From NCBI RefSeq assembly GCF_049243985.1, contig NC_135381.1, positions 19,889,345 through 19,953,344 of the forward strand: a stretch of 64,000 bases of DNA, written 5' to 3'. Source of the DNA: Paroedura picta (lineage: Eukaryota > Chordata > Lepidosauria > Squamata > Gekkonidae). Below the pieces are notes generated by a model. That model had not been told where the DNA came from and ran no database searches. It saw only the letters and a program-made list of their open reading frames with translations. Positions 9,341 through 20,186 of the stretch are shown in pieces. How positions within the stretch are numbered: the stretch's first letter is position 1; the number at the start of each line of letters is the position of its first letter. A program made the position numbers and the translations under genes.

Positions 9341-12300
9341 CTAGTTTTAATTATGCATGTTCAGCCTCGGGTCATATTTGACTTTTGTCAACAATTGTGA
9401 GAAAGAGCCAATAATGGCTACTGGGCAGCTGGTCCATGTAGCGACAAATGAGGGATGTCACTATCTGCTCAGTGCATAAAGCAGCATATAAATAGAAAAT
9501 ACAGCTCACTTTAAGTGGCAAAGTCAGAAATTCAAGAGGATGGGCGATTGAGTAGGATGCAGGCTTTATAATGCAGGATTCCATTTTTGACCATGTTATT
9601 TGTGAGGATTGCAGGACACATAAGTTACTGGACACAGCAGCTCAATGGAATCTCTGTGCACAGAAGCAGGACAATTGGATAGAGCAGATGTTGAGGAGGG
9701 ACAGCTAGGGACAGCCACTGCTTCTGTACCCAGAGGCATGCGTCCAGCTGCTGTTGCAAAAAGAATATTTGGCAAGATGGACCATTGGCTTGAGCTAGCA
9801 AATTCCTGTGACCTTCTAAATATCAAAACCAGAGAAAGTTTCAACACCATGGATCTCTCCAGCAAAGATGCCCTTGTAGCAAAGAGCTGCTTGTCATTTG
9901 GAACGGGGGGGGGGGGGGGGGGCTTTCATCTCATCCTGCTTGTGAAGGAGCTCCATGGCAAGAGGGAAGTGATTGATGCTAGCGGAGGGGCACTGGGGCA
10001 AGAAGCTGCCCAAAATCTGGCATGGGCTGTGGAAGCCCAGACGTAACAGTTTACTAAGCTGCCTTGGGGGGCTGCAGAAATGATTGTTTTCAATACACGC
10101 AGCCGTCCTGTTTTTAGAAAGAAACTTGGCTTCCGATGCCCTCCAATTAAAATAATTGCTTATGAAATGGAGTGTGCTTGGGAGAGGCGCTTTGTTGGGA
10201 GAGAAGAGTGAGCTTCTGTTTAAGGCGATCCCGCATCGTAATCCTAACTTATAATTAGTGATGAACCGAGTTCTGTTGCCGTAAGGGGTGCGTGGGCCTC
10301 TGTGTGCATGTAGATTGATGGCATAATTGGGGGGGGGGGGAGGGGGAAGAAGAAGGATATCATTTTAACAGGAAGCTGGTGCTAGACTCTCCTTCAACCC
10401 AAAGCTTGCTCTCAGACATCTGTCATGCTTACGTCTGAGAAACTCAGAATCAATTTGTGTAACTGTTCCAGGATATCACAAAGTAGACTGCTGAGCCTAT
10501 GGCAGTAACTGAATCCATGGAAAACCATGTAGTGCACTTCAACAAGACACCTTGGATTCCTGCGAACTAAATGAATGCTCTCCAAGGTTGCTTTCACAGG
10601 GGGGTGATTCTGCTTTCGTTGCTTTGATGAAGGTGGAGGCATTTCCAGCTACAGGTCCTGCAATATTGTCTGTGCTGCCTCCTGGCCTTCAACATTTCTC
10701 CCTTGCCATTGGTGGGATTTTTGCCTGTCCATTTTCCCCCTTTTTTGTAATTGGTAGTAATCATGCAGCTACAGTTGGAGGATGCCCACAATTACCAATT
10801 AAAGTAAAAAACAAGTCCTGTACACTTAGGAGGCCTTCACGTTCTGATGCAACTTGAGGACTGTAAGAACAAAAAAAGGGGTGATATGCCTGCTGTGTAA
10901 GTAACTGAGCATGTGCATTGCTCATTGAACATGTTGTGAACCACAGGCCACATAAGTGTGAAGGTCCCCTTAGATATTGGAGCATTGTGTTTGTGTATCC
11001 CACCAGGGTTCAAGAAATGTTTTCAGCACAATGAAGCTGCCAGTGGCTTCCAAAGATCCATCTATCCCTGGGAGGGTGCCCCCGCAGTTGCTTGTGTAGC
11101 AGAAAGAACAGTGTCAGTGCTAGTGGTGAGCAAATCCTTAAACTGACTGTGGTGCTATGGGCCCTGTGAATGCATAAACCGGACCTGGCTACACCACTCT
11201 ACCTGAATGCCCATTGGGCTCCCAGTGTACTGCCTATCCTGAGGGTCAAGATGCTTGCAGTATGTCTCTACCTGACATATAATGAGCTTTAGCCAAATTG
11301 GAGAGTAATACTTTATACTATTTTACCTTTCTACAGTGTTTATATGCCAGGTCAACGCAGTTTAAACAGTCTCGGTTTGAATTTTAAAGCGTGGTTGTGT
11401 TTCCTGTACGGCATGCTGCAGCATTTAACTCTACCTAAAGGGGCTATTGTGAGCTTCTCTTGGGAAATTGTTGCAGGGTTTGGATGTGGTTCTTTCTCTT
11501 CTGCATGAAAATCCTGAAGGATTTTTTGCCTGGCTGACAATGACAGCTAAAACAATGGGCAGGTAGATGCTGCCAGTTACATTAATGGACCTGGCTTCCT
11601 TTAAGCATGGAGTAAGAAATAGTACTTAAAATCCCCTGTAGGAGAATTGGACAAATAAACCTATGTGGCAAAAAGGCAGTGTGGGGCAAGATATATACAC
11701 GGTGGGAATTTCCCCATCAGTAGGAAAGGGGGGAGGAAGACAGCAAAGAACCCGAGACCTCTGGAAGAGAACATAAAAGCTGAGTCTGTCTGCAGCAAAG
11801 TAAAGCACTAACCACGACCCGGAGAAACCCTTAATGAAATTATTGAATTAAATCCTGTCCACAGGGGCTGGGTTTGTGTGTGCAATGCAACTGGCAGAGC
11901 TAAAATAACTCCTCTCTCTTATGAATCACCATTGACTAAATGATTTCCCGTGGCTTCTCTGTTGACATTTCCTGTCCTTCTTGCTCCTTAGCCAAGCTAG
12001 ATGGCTGCCGTCAGCATTTGCTTGGATTCATTATGACATCTGCAGAATGCAGCGACATGACCTTAGAAAGTGACTTCAGAATTACTGAGGCAACAATTAG
12101 GGTGGGAAATGGACATTTCTTAAAATGTGCTTGGTGTCAAAGTGCCTGCCAGGTGCCCATCTATTCCATTGTCTTCTGTGCTGGCATACTTTGAGTTATA
12201 AACCTTTACTTTTAAGAGGAGCCATACTGGGGTCCCATTCTATGCCCCTGTTTTTATGAGCCTGTCTGTGTTTGCTACTTTTAATGGCTGAGAACTGTCT

Positions 12301-12479
12301 CTGAAATATCTCCAAGCCAGTTGTGTCTCTTCCATCCGATCCATCATGCAATCCATTCCCGTAAGAATACCCCCCCCCCCGCTATTCTTAAGATCTGATA
12401 ATAGATTCCTTATTTATCTACCAGAGGTTCCCCCCAGTGCCTTTCTTCAAATGAAAAAAATCCCCTGAGGAGCCCAAAT
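9341..12479. other. Unassigned sequence, few repeats
   Basis: Long stretch with little recognisable repeat content. G homopolymers occur at about 9905-9922 and 10329-10340. The 133-residue plus frame at 9645-10046 runs through the G tract and is not credible as a gene. Low repeat density leaves room for conserved non-coding elements, for example around 10130-10290, but this cannot be shown from one sequence. Confidence 0.35.
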
Positions 12480-12665
12480 TATATAGACATCCTAATTAGC
12501 TGGCTGTGAGGGCGCGGCATAATTGTACAGCTCCTGTGCAACAGGTGTTATGTGCTTCATGCTGCAAAACGTGAAGACTTAATCATTGGTGTGCATCAGA
12601 ATTGGTGCAGCGAACTGAGAATTGCTTGCTGCAGGTTAATTAGGTATAATTGGAGCCACTCCAAA
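12480..12665. promoter_or_regulatory. Candidate conserved non-coding element (inferred)
   Basis: A repeat-free stretch containing CCTAATTAG, ATAATTG, TTAATCATTG and GGTTAATTAGG within 180 bp. This is a dense clustering of homeodomain-type TAAT motifs. No open reading frame crosses it. The regulatory reading is inference from motif clustering alone. Confidence 0.25.
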
Positions 12666-13585
12666 ATACAGAGTAACTGACTCAACTGAGTGGGAAGGGG
12701 AAACTCAGCTCTGGTATGTATTAGCCCAGCAGGCAGAGAGTTTACAAGCTCTGCCTCCTAGCGATGGCATCAAAAGGCACCCTGCTGGATTAGAGCAAAA
12801 GGCCGTCCATTCCGGCATCAAGTCCATGCATTCTCTGTATCCTGCTGAAAAACTCCCAAGTAGAACAAAAAAGGCAACAGTTTTTTCTCCTTTTTAAAAG
12901 AGGTATACTGTTGCTGAACATGGAAGCTTCATCGGACTACTACTGCAAAGTCAGCTTGACCCCTTCCCTCCTCCACACACATTAGGTTGTTGTGCTTTAA
13001 AAACATTGTACTTATGTCTTTGGCTGTGGATAACTTTTCTCTGGTGCTGAAGTACACACCTAGAGCTTCCTGGCTCCCAAAACAGCAACCAGGAGTAGAA
13101 CTACAGCATCCTGCTGGGTCTTTCTAGCATTATTGTCTAGCAACGGTAGCTGTTTCATGGGAGTGTGTGTATGGGAGCTACATAGGATGTCAGAAGCCCC
13201 CATGTTTTTCTGCCATGATTGTATCTCTGCTGTGATTTAGTGTGTCGATTTAGCCTGACCTGTATGCTCTGATGTAACCCAGATGCTTTTGTTTGACACC
13301 CCAAGGTTTATTTCCTGCTGTTGTATTTTATGCATACCAACCTCCTCCCCTTTCCCTTATTGCCCTCTATTTCACTCCCTGTTTGGTACCCTTAGTTCTC
13401 ACATGGTCCCGTTCCTTGATACCTGTTTGATTATCGCCATATTATGACTTCTTTTGAACTGTGCCTGGTTCAAGTTCCCAGGGGAGGGAGAGCCTTCTCA
13501 AGCTCCTATATCTCCTACCGTATACTTTGTGAGTCAGTTCTGACTATGCTTTCAATGCAGATTCTTGCATTTCTAATAAAGAAAC
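12666..13585. other. Mostly unassigned sequence; short LINE-type remnant
   Basis: CCCTGCTGGATTAGAGCAAA near 12780 resembles the 'CTGGATCAGACCAAAGG' segment of a common reptile retroposon. The rest to 13585 is unassigned and includes an AATAAAG near 13576. No coding evidence. Confidence 0.35.
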
Positions 13586-13589
13586 TTTA

Positions 13590-14310
13590 AAAAGCAAAGG
13601 AAATCAGGAGGCTGTCAAATCAATTCTGATGTGCTCAATAAGTCTCTCAAAAGTTTCTGCCAATGTGTAGAGTAACCAGAATGGGGTCCTAGATATTCAA
13701 GCCGGTTTTTCCAATATTTATTCAGTGATTATTCCTCTATATATGTTCTGAAATACATATATATATTCACATCAACAATTTTGCACATATAGAAGAAGAA
13801 GAAGTAGAAGAAGAGTTGGTTCTTATATGCCGCTTTTCTCTACCCGAAGGAGTCTCAAAGTGGCTTACAGTCGCCTTCCCTTTCCTCTCCCAACCACAAA
13901 CACCCTCTGAAGTTGGTGAGGCTGAGAGAGCCCTGATATCACTGCTCAGTCAGAACAGTTTTATCAGTGCCGTGGCCAGCCCAAGGCCACCCAGCTGGCT
14001 GCATGTGGGGGAGTACAGAATCGAACCCGGCATGCCAGATTAGAAGTCCGCACTCCTAACCACTACACCAAATATATAAACATGTTTTTCATAAGCTTAT
14101 ACAATTCAATTAAACTTGTTTTGAAACATACCTCAGTTTGAAGGTTTAATACAAATTAAATTATAAGGTATCACATAACATTGGAGCAGATGCTTATATG
14201 GGCAAAGTTGTTAATGTGAATATATACATGTATCTGTGGTTACTCTACACATTGGAAGAAACCTTTGAAAGACTTATTGAGCACCTAAGAATGGATTCCT
14301 TTGCTTTTTC
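13590..14310. repeat. Large inverted repeat (fold-back) with nested SINE
   Basis: The left arm carries TGTGCTCAATAAGTCTCTC and CCAATGTGTAGAGTAACC (about 13630-13680). The right arm carries GGTTACTCTACACATTGG and AAAGACTTATTGAGCAC (about 14234-14285), giving some 50 bp of close complementarity. The outer ends also pair (AAAAAGCAAAGGAA with TTCCTTTGCTTTTT), as do inner parts (TATATTCACATCAACAA with TTGTTAATGTGAATATA). The SINE at 13791-14072 inserted between the arms. No clear target duplication or coding potential; family unknown. Confidence 0.7.
13791..14072 (-). mobile_element. tRNA-derived SINE with GAA/CTT tail
   Basis: Same family as 3112-3396, minus orientation. The tail of GAA units is at 13791, followed by GAGTTGGTTCTTATATGCCG, body blocks in order, and the head complement CGCACTCCTAACCACTACAC at the right end. 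It lies inside the inverted repeat at 13590-14310 and is therefore younger than that element. The head is slightly shortened compared with the 3396 copy. Confidence 0.85.
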
Positions 14311-14993
14311 ATGGACTACTAAGTAGAACACATCATGGGATGGGAGTTTAAAATGATACAGGTGCTACCTAGGCACCTCACTTTGTACTGCTGGAACATA
14401 TCCATACAATCATATTGTAACTTTGGCATTGCTGACTACAACTTCCAGTTCTGTGATCCCAACCAAATATAATCAGAATGATAAGCCAATGACAGATTGT
14501 CAGCCCCAAATGTGAATTTACTTCCTCTTGTCAGTTTTTAAATGTAACCCTTCTGCTTTGGTTTTTAAAGGGGAACTAATTCATTCTGAGTGAATTACAT
14601 TTTGGCTTAAGTAATGGCTGGCTGGGGCTTTCAGTGGTGTGAAAAGGTTAAAGATATGCCCTTGGCTTCCTGTTGTTCTCTACCATTTGGACCTCCTGCT
14701 GTGCCTCCTTGCCTGTCTCTGCTCCACTTCTGGTTCCTTCTTCCATCCCTATTTCTGTTCCTTCTGTCATGTTGCTCTGCCTTATTTGTCTCCCTGTTCA
14801 GGACCTACTTTTTTTTTAATCCTGTCTGTCTCTCTATTACAAGTTGATATCTCCAGCACAAAGTCTGCTTCCCATCTCTCAACTGGCCTATGTTGGCCAT
14901 TCTCTGTTATGGCCCTGGAGCACAGCATACTGCAGGCCAGTTGCTTTTATACACACATGACCAATGCATGCAGGATTTCCCCTCCTCTGGTAT
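14311..14993. other. Unassigned sequence
   Basis: Pyrimidine-rich from about 14690 to 14840. The plus-strand open frames there are leucine/cysteine-rich by composition only. No gene called. Confidence 0.35.
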
Positions 14994-15044
14994 GTAGTGG
15001 AAAGTGCCATTAGGTCATAACTGGCTTATAGCGACCCTGTAGGG

Positions 15045-15180
15045 CAGGGGTAGTCAACCTGTGGTCCTCCAGATGTTCATGGACTACAATTCCCATGAGC
15101 CCCTGCCAGCATTTGCTGGCAGGGGCTCATGGGAATTGCAGTCCATGAACATCTGGAGGACCACAGGTTGACTACCCCTG
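15045..15180. mobile_element. Palindromic hAT-like element, copy 2 (subfamily B)
   Basis: A 136-bp near-perfect palindrome beginning CAGGGGTAGTCAACCTGTGG. Exact 8-bp duplications CTGTAGGG flank it (15037-15044, 15181-15188). Compared with the 7364 copy it has CTGTGGTC, TTCATGG and CATGAGCC in the left arm, and the right arm carries the matching complements GACCACAG, CCATGAA and GGCTCATG. Non-autonomous. Confidence 0.9.
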
Positions 15181-15195
15181 CTGTAGGGTTTTCAA

Positions 15196-15475
15196 TAGGA
15201 GCCTCTGGTGGCGCAGAGTGGTAAGGCAGCAGACATGCAGTCTGAAAGCTCTGCCCATGAGGCTGGGAGTTCAATCACAGCAGCTGGCTCAAGGTTGACT
15301 CAGCCTTCCATCCTTACGAGGTTGGTCAAATGAGTACCCAGCTTGCTGGGGAGTAAACGACTGGGGAAGGCACTGGCAAACCACCCCGTATTGAGTCTGC
15401 CATGAAAATGCTAGAGGGCGTCACCCCAAGGGTCAGACATGACTCGGTGCTTGCACAGGGGATACCGTTACCTTT
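15196..15475 (+). mobile_element. Sauria SINE, full length
   Basis: The head GAGCCTCTGGTGGCGCAGAG includes an A-box-like TGGCGCAGAGTGG. The B-box-like GGGAGTTCAATCAC, body CACCCCGTATTGAGTCTGCC and 3' end GTCAGACATGACTCGGTGC follow, then a short ACCGTTACCTTT tail. A 12-bp duplication TAGGGTTTTCAA flanks it (15184-15195, 15476-15487). The left duplication overlaps the hAT duplication, so the two insertions are almost adjacent. Confidence 0.92.
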
Positions 15476-15649
15476 TAGGGTTTTCAAGGCAAGAGAAGTC
15501 CAGCGGGGGTTTGCCATTGTCTGCCTCTGCATCACGATCCTGGTATTCCTTGGGGATTTCCCTTCCAAACACTAGCCAGAGGAGACCCTGCTTAGCTTTC
15601 GAGAGTTGATGAGATTGGGCTAACCTTGGTTTACCTGCAGTATTCCACT

Positions 15650-17117
15650 CTGTTTAAATCTGCATGGGATGCCACTTTCCACTCCGATGCGTTTCACCCC
15701 CTCCCCCGTACCATTTCCCCTATCTTCAAGCTCTACCACGGAGTCAGTTCTCTTTCCCCCTGGGGCATCTGAGAGTGCATTTTCCCTAATTTTTATGAGA
15801 AATGTGTACTCTTGGCTATCCAGAAGGACCCTCCACTATTATTCACTATTGTAAATGAAATGTCATGTGGGAAGAGACTTTGATTTGGGATGTGCATGTG
15901 TGTGCAGTCTCCCTGTTGCCCCACTTAGTTTAAACATACAGGTTCTCACTGCATTGCGGATTTGTTGGCTTCATCCTTTCCTGAAAGTGCAAACACAAGT
16001 CAATCAGTTCATTCAGAAGGATCACAGACATGCTGCCTCTCAGTTAACTTAGCAATTTCTTTATTCCCAAATCAGGGTGGCAATTACAACTGAATATTCA
16101 CACACAAATCAGCTAATTAAGCAGGCAAACAAGTAATTATGTTAATTTGTGTATGTGAATAATATCAACAGAACCCCAGCCATCTACAATAAACCATGCT
16201 CAGAAGAAGTAATTGGCATGCTTCACCTTCATTGTCACTCCACATGAGATGAGACAAATGAATCTGGGGGTTCCTGGCAGAGGAAGAAAATGCAGAGTGT
16301 ATTTGGAAAGTCTCACCAGGACAAGAATGTCACTTGGTGCATTAAATGATTCCCTACGAGATACCTCTGGAAGTGCTGATACCACCATTGCCCTTTTGGG
16401 TCACTTGTGCATGTTTGTGTGCTTGTATTTTGTAGTGTGGCTACAGGTTTGATATACAGGCATGTGTAGTTACAGTCCTCCTGGGATGCTATAAACAGAG
16501 ACTTCTGTTTATGAGGGTGGAAATCAAGCCATAAATACATGGAGGTGTCATCACTGCTACAAGGAAACATCATAAACACGATATGTTAAGAACCTTGTTT
16601 GTTTCCTTCAAAACAAGGAGTCCTACAAAACTGAACAGGCACAAATTCACCAGGGGAATCTTTCTCTTCAAGAGAAACCAGTAAGACAGTTGATTGTTCC
16701 TTCCTAAAGAACATTTATTTGGGGCACCCCCCTAACTCTTGCTCCTGGGTTCCATTCTTGACTTGATGTTGAGCTCACCATTGATTGAACCCTATTTCTC
16801 AAGGGTGGGCTGGGAGGAAAAATGACCCTGGAAAAGCCCCACTAAAAGACAGAGGGAAGGGAAAAAAGCCAGTCAACCTGCCTGCTTGGGCCAGCTGGGC
16901 ATCTTCTTTCCATTGGAGTCAGGGCAGATGATCAACTCACCGGAAAAAGGCCCTGTTGTGTTGCCATTATGACAATTCCACCTCTGCCTTTCCTCCTGCA
17001 GTGTTTGACTAGTCTAAAAGTTCCTTGGAAGATGTTGCTCAGCCTGCTGCATTTGTTCCTTTGGGGACCCCAGCAACAGCAGAGGAGTGGAATTAGATTG
17101 GGAAAACAGTCACTAGA
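15650..17117. other. Unassigned sequence
   Basis: No named repeat or convincing exon recognised. Open frames of 60-88 codons on both strands have no domain character. Confidence 0.35.
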
Positions 17118-17299
17118 GGTGGCAACCCCTGGGGGGTGGGTGGGACCTGGGGATCCCCAGGTTTTATGGTTCATCTCCAGGTGGCAGAGATCAGTTCCCC
17201 TGGAGAGAATGAAAGTCCCTCCCTGCCTCAGATCCTGCCCATTCCTGGCTCCAATCCCAAAGTCTCCAGGTGTTTCCCAATCCAGAACTGGCAACTGTA
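17118..17299. repeat. Unclassified interspersed repeat, 'GGCAAC' family, copy 1
   Basis: A ~180-bp unit bounded by GGTGGCAACCCC and GAACTGGCAACTGTA. The interior has CAGAGATCAGTTCCCCTGGA and AGTCTCCAGGTGTTTCCCAA. Related copies lie at 22555-22746, 24208-24375 and 48118-48326. The imperfect inverted GGCAAC/GTTGCC ends suggest a MITE, but no consistent target duplication was seen. Confidence 0.55.
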
Positions 17300-17499
17300 G
17301 AAGCAACAAAAGTGGGGAAGCACTACTGCCACAGTTCTGATCAAACTAGGAGACAGTTGCGCCTGTTTTTAAAAAGCAAGAAATGTGCTTGTGGATCTTC
17401 TGCATCATATCTAATTTATTCTTGCATATGCAGTTTACATCCCCATTCTCACCCAAAACTTGCTGGAAAATGTGACCCAGTGCATCTCATAAAACCTCA

Positions 17500-18110
17500 C
17501 AGGGGTTTTATGAGCTTAAAACAAGAGAAAGGAGAACCCCTATCAATGTCCAGTCAAATTCTCAATAAACAGACTCTCTGGTGAATTCTCTTTATTAATT
17601 AATAAAGAATGAAATTAAACAGGTGCATGACATTTTTTGCTGAAACTAAAGTCTACGCAAGTTTGTTTACTTGTACGACCACAATAAAGCCCATCCACCA
17701 CATCTCCTTTGGCATGCAAAACCCAGTTCCCCTACTACAAGCCTGTAAAAGCAACGACACTCCCCAGGACATACCAAAATTGCGGTCCCAGGAGTCCAAG
17801 GTCAGAGAGATAACCAGGAGGCTCAAAATGGAAACTTACAGCACATTCCCCTGCAGGCATCAGAAAGGAAAGGCTCGGCCTCAGGGTAATCACAGACATA
17901 AAACCTGGCAAGCAAACAGAAGCAATACATATAGACCAAAGCATCAGCAGAGATTAATGCATCATAAAGCATAACAAGAGATTAATACATCATCATGAAT
18001 ATAGATGAGCCCCAATACAGACAACATGTCAAGAACATGTGAAGTAGAGAACGGGATCTTGACAACCAGGTACCCCACCCTAAGGAAGGGCAGGATTTAA
18101 AGCTTGCAGG
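17500..18110 (-). mobile_element. Possible LTR-like fossil (uncertain)
   Basis: About 600 bp that on the minus strand carry an AATAAAG motif and a T/G-rich character like retroviral-type LTR remnants. No partner LTR or internal region is visible. Termini and target duplication cannot be fixed, so the family assignment is weak. It could equally be unique sequence. Confidence 0.15.
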
Positions 18111-18756
18111 CCTGGGCCTTTTTTTTTCTGAGCAGATCTAGGATTGTTTTGCAGGATTTTTATAAGAAGTTGAGTATAAACAGCTCTGCAAAGCTTTTTG
18201 CTATGTCTAGCTTTTGCTAATGTGAAATTGGGAGGACTGGAGAGAATAAGACAGTGGTGCAGCCCCTCTTCGGCGGGCGGCAGTAAACGTTGCCTTTGGG
18301 AACTATTTTTAAGATTTGTGTGGGTGATCTGAGAAGCTGCTAAGCAAAGATCTGCAGTGACGGGAAATTATATTTACTTTGGTAAAATCCAGACTGTTGG
18401 AACGGATGCAAAAAGACAAATAATTCTGATGACAGCAGTGGCTCGTTTTCCGGGGAGCACCTTGCAAGAGGTTTCTTTTTGTTTATGCTGCAGTTGTAAA
18501 TATTGGCTTGTTTTGCCAGCTTTGCTTGTGTGTGAGTGTGTGTGTGCATGGTTATTTTTTTTACTGTTGCTTTTTGGAACTGAAAGAAGTGGGAATGGCC
18601 TACAAACCAGAAAGGATGATGCAACACCCAAAATCCAAAGCTTTCCTCAATGGTGGGTAGGAAGATTGAGTCAGGAAAAAGGCAAAAAATGCTAATCAGT
18701 TGGGTGTGTACTGCTTTACGGACTGCACATCAAGGGACTCTATGCCATCTTTAACA
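18111..18756. other. Unassigned sequence
   Basis: T run at about 18119 and a GTGTGTG tract near 18530. No gene called; open frames on both strands around 18340-18695 are mutual shadows without coding signs. Confidence 0.35.
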
Positions 18757-18758
18757 AT

Positions 18759-18849
18759 GTTGTTGTTGTTGTTATGTGCGAAGTCGTGTCCGACCCATTG
18801 CGACCCCATGGACAATGATCCTCCAGGCCTTCCTGTCCTCTACCATTCC
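18759..18849 (-). mobile_element. Bov-B LINE 3' end
   Basis: In minus orientation, a (TTG)n tail is followed by TTATGTGCGAAGTCGTGTCC and GACCCATTGCGACCCCATGG, then GACAATGATCCTCCAGGCC. This is the complement of the Bov-B terminus at 56165-56281. It is heavily 5'-truncated, as usual for LINE copies, with no reverse-transcriptase sequence. Confidence 0.88.
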
Positions 18850-18879
18850 CAACAATGTAGGGTTCCCTTTTTCATTAAG

Positions 18880-19012
18880 CCTTTTGTACCAGGGAGACCT
18901 GGGTTCAAATTCCCTCTTCCCCTGTAAAGCCACAAACCTTGGGCTAGTCATTCTTTTGCAACCTCACCTGCCACACAGGGTTACTGTGAGGTAAATAAAA
19001 CTACTGAAAACC
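18880..19012 (+). mobile_element. tRNA-derived SINE fragment
   Basis: ACCTGGGTTCAAATTCCCTC is a B-box-like sequence (GGTTCAAATTCC). It is followed by CTTGGGCTAGTCATTC, CACACAGGGTTACTGTGAGG and an A-rich end, in the order of the tRNA-SINE body. The tRNA head upstream of the B box is missing. Confidence 0.55.
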
Positions 19013-20134
19013 TTTACATAGGATGGCCTCACAACTAGCTGGTGAAGCAGGAAGCTGCTATTCCATTTTTCAGACTGGGCATGAAGGAGGAGGGACAGTG
19101 AATGAGAGAAAGATGTTTTGTTAAATTAGCTTCTGATTGTGGTGCCCTCTAAATTATTGCATGGTGCAACAGTGAGGGATTACATGACTAACCCTCCAGG
19201 CCTCCTCCAAAAGCTCTCCACATTTTGAAAGCTAGCACATCATGATGAATTCCTAGTCTCTTTCCCCATGATGCTTTTTACATGCAGGAAATGTTGTTTT
19301 GAATACGGGAGAATTCAGGCATGGAATTCCTTGATGTGCAGTCTTAAGTGGTGCTGTCCAAAGCCTTTGCATCTTTCCTGATTTGCCATAATCACATTTT
19401 AAACCATTCTTATATATATATAACTACAGCAGATCTTATCTTTTGCCTTGAATAACCTGCAGCGTGTTAATTTGGGTCTTGTTCAAAGAGCAGAATTAAT
19501 GTAAATTTTGTAAAACAAAGATCTAGGTTAATATGTTGCAGGTTAGGAAATGCAAGAGATGGGATCTGCTGTGGTTAATAAATTAAACTGGAACTGGTCT
19601 CCTATGCTAAAAGTACTCTAAACTGGTTATGTTTTCTTTCCTCAACAACATTTGTATCTTTGAAGTTATGCCAGAAATTAGCAATTTGTTCTTGTTCCCA
19701 TCTCCGGTGTTTTTAGTTCTGACCTTATGTTCTAAAATGAGAGATCAAACCCCCATGGACAATGCACCCTCTGATATGAATCCACCTTACTTAACCCCAA
19801 TGTATATTTGCTTACTTGGTGGGACAAAGCACCCTGCACATGCTTAGGGACACCATCTTTTATTTAATCTCTTCTGTGTCTGAGCCCTGACATTGAAAAT
19901 GCTTCTGTAACTGAGTCCTAGATAATTCTGCCCTTTAAATGATGGAAAGTATTACTGTAGGCTCACCAGTTTCTCTGGTCCTTTATAAAGCAGCATAAAT
20001 TAAAATTGCAGCCCCCCCCCCCAAAAAGAAAAGAACAATCACATGTCAGACAGAGGCAGGAAACAGTGGGGCCAGGAAAAGAACAAAACAGGCAAATTAT
20101 TACCTGCTCCAGGTACAACTTCTCCAGTGTGTAT
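19013..20134. other. Unassigned sequence
   Basis: Short AT dinucleotide run near 19411 and a C run near 20013. No exon or named repeat. Confidence 0.35.
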
Positions 20135-20186
20135 TTCTCTCTCTCTCCTTCTCCTTCTCCTTCTCCTTCTCCTTCTCCTTCTCCGT
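20135..20186. repeat. (CTTCTC)n microsatellite
   Basis: Pure pyrimidine hexamer tract, about eight CTTCTC-type units. Glu/Gly- and Arg-rich frames across it are artefacts. Compare the much larger relative at 41849-42263. Confidence 0.9.

Larger units (their letters stand above)
14994..15645 (-). mobile_element. 5S rRNA-derived SINE, split by two later insertions
   Basis: The minus-orientation SINE body runs from GTGGAAAGTGCCATTAGGTC through CTTATAGCGACCCTGTAGGG. It resumes after the insertions with TTTTCAAGGCAAGAGAAGTC, TTTGCCATTGTCTGCCTCTG, TATTCCTTGGGGATTTCC and the 5S complement CCCTGCTTAGCTTTCGAGAG up to GATTGGGCT. A hAT-like palindrome (15045-15180) and a Sauria SINE (15196-15475) sit next to each other inside it. 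It is the best-preserved copy of this family here. Confidence 0.75.

Noticed and set aside
15500-15645. A 5S rRNA gene
   Set aside because: Only an internal 5S-like segment is present, diverged and fused to SINE body sequence. This is a 5S-derived SINE.
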